A stretch of DNA of 64,000 nucleotides from Bacillus sp. RO3. Its GTDB lineage: Bacteria; Bacillota; Bacilli; Bacillales; Bacillaceae_B. A program made the translations under genes and the position numbers. Location of the stretch: NCBI RefSeq assembly GCF_012911895.1, contig NZ_JAAXCV010000022.1, positions 124,001 to 188,000 on the forward strand, read 5' to 3'. This document shows, in pieces, positions 63,468 through 64,000 of this stretch. The notes under the pieces are model-generated. The model was given only the letters and a program-made list of their open reading frames with translations. It was not told where the DNA came from and did no database searches. Each line of letters starts with the position of its first letter. Within the stretch, counting starts at the first letter, position 1.

Positions 63468-63923
63468 ATGGATGATTTCAAGAATGATTTCGGAGACCTG
63501 ACAGATCGGGCAACCGGGCAAATGCTACATAATTTAATAGAAAGAAAACAGAAGTTTGATAAAGCCAAAGTATTGCATCTCTATATCTTGTGGACAACTA
63601 TGCTTGCCAGCTTCTTTTTTCTCTATTATGTAACAAAATTTGTGATCGGACCTTATTCATATTCGTTTGCAGCGATGTTTTCTGTATTTGTATCAAGTTC
63701 TTTTCATGTGTTTATCACGATGATTCTTGCAGGACTGTTCGGTGCTACAAAAATCTTATATGAAAAAAAAGAGAAAAAAGAGAAAGAATATCATGCATTA
63801 AGGTGTGAAATCATCGATAGAAGCAAAGATTTATGGAAAGAAGAAGCGTGGAAAAAAAGGCATCATGTTTACCAAAAAATGAAGAAAGATTGGGATATCA
63901 ATTTGTTTCATGCAAGTAAATGA
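63468..63923 (+). CDS. ypbF: YpbF family protein (DUF2663)
   Basis: 151 residues: two membrane helices (around LYILWTTMLASFFFLYYV and FHVFITMILAGLFGATKIL) and a basic C-terminal helix. Function unknown. ATG 63468 has AAAGGAG at 9-bp spacing; ATG 63459 abuts it. Nothing recognisable follows to the window end at 64000. Confidence 0.82.
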   Translation: MDDFKNDFGDLTDRATGQMLHNLIERKQKFDKAKVLHLYILWTTMLASFFFLYYVTKFVIGPYSYSFAAMFSVFVSSSFHVFITMILAGLFGATKILYEKKEKKEKEYHALRCEIIDRSKDLWKEEAWKKRHHVYQKMKKDWDINLFHASK

Positions 63924-64000
63924 ATGGAACAACTGGCTTGTTGAGCGTGAGTTGACATGATGATTGATTCCTTTCAGCTTTAAAGCTCCCAGACATAGAA

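Overview
The window is chromosomal DNA of a low-GC, endospore-forming Firmicute of the Bacillaceae. The evidence is the block of sporulation genes (spoIIM, dacF, spoIIAA-AB-sigF, spoVA, dacB-spmAB, mciZ, a cwlJ-like gene) and a gene order that, from memory, follows the Bacillus subtilis zwf-yqj-yqk-fur-xerD-spoIIA-spoVA-lysA-ypu-res-sigX-ypb segment almost gene for gene. Genes are densely packed and most lie on the + strand. I saw no rRNA, tRNA, CRISPR array, prophage or IS transposase. The species is not determined; a marine or soil Bacillus relative (for example a Rossellomorea-like organism) is only a guess.

Layout. 1-15.5 kb, yqj block: zwf (cut by the window edge), rnz, a phosphatase, an acetyltransferase, namA, a family 2 glycosyltransferase, proI behind a proline T-box, yqjP, yqjQ, a lipoprotein, a hydrolase, a GRP-type sugar transporter behind a sigma-B-like promoter, and a LexA-boxed Y-family polymerase with a YolD-like partner. 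15.5-24.6 kb, yqk block: two dispersed repeats, a streptomycin/hydroxyurea-kinase-like gene with yqkD, a ketone-body/leucine cluster (HMG-CoA lyase, thiolase, scoAB) with a cre-like site, yqkE, yqkF, the FtsZ-inhibitor peptide gene mciZ, and nudF. 25-32 kb: spoIIM, fur, yqzK, xerD and the nucleoside-salvage run deoB-punA-pdp.

32-45.7 kb is the sporulation core: a cwlJ-like cortex hydrolase, dacF, the spoIIA operon, a spoVA operon that lacks spoVAC, spoVAD and spoVAEB, lysA, an orphan ribT without the ribDEBAH genes, ypuF, scpAB and dacB-spmA-spmB. Promoter-like motifs for sigma-E, -F, -H and -G sit in front of the genes expected to use them. 45.8-64 kb: rluB, resABCDE (cytochrome c maturation plus redox two-component system), sigX-rsiX with a sigma-X-type autoregulatory promoter, a LysM/M23 endopeptidase, the FMN riboswitch-ribU riboflavin importer, ferredoxin, ypbB-recS-ypbD-ypbE, an inserted PAP2 phosphatase and GT4 glycosyltransferase, and ypbF.

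How they work together: the strongest themes are sporulation and germination, redox and cytochrome biogenesis, chromosome maintenance (scpAB, xerD, recS, SOS polymerase), and carbon salvage feeding central metabolism (nucleosides through deoB-punA-pdp; leucine or acetoacetate through the lyase-thiolase-scoAB cluster). The points most worth a second look are the gutted spoVA operon, the orphan ribT paired with a riboswitch-controlled importer, three small genes (mciZ, a 43-codon basic ORF, a 30-codon membrane peptide), and the dispersed repeat elements. I found no clear previously undescribed multi-gene system.
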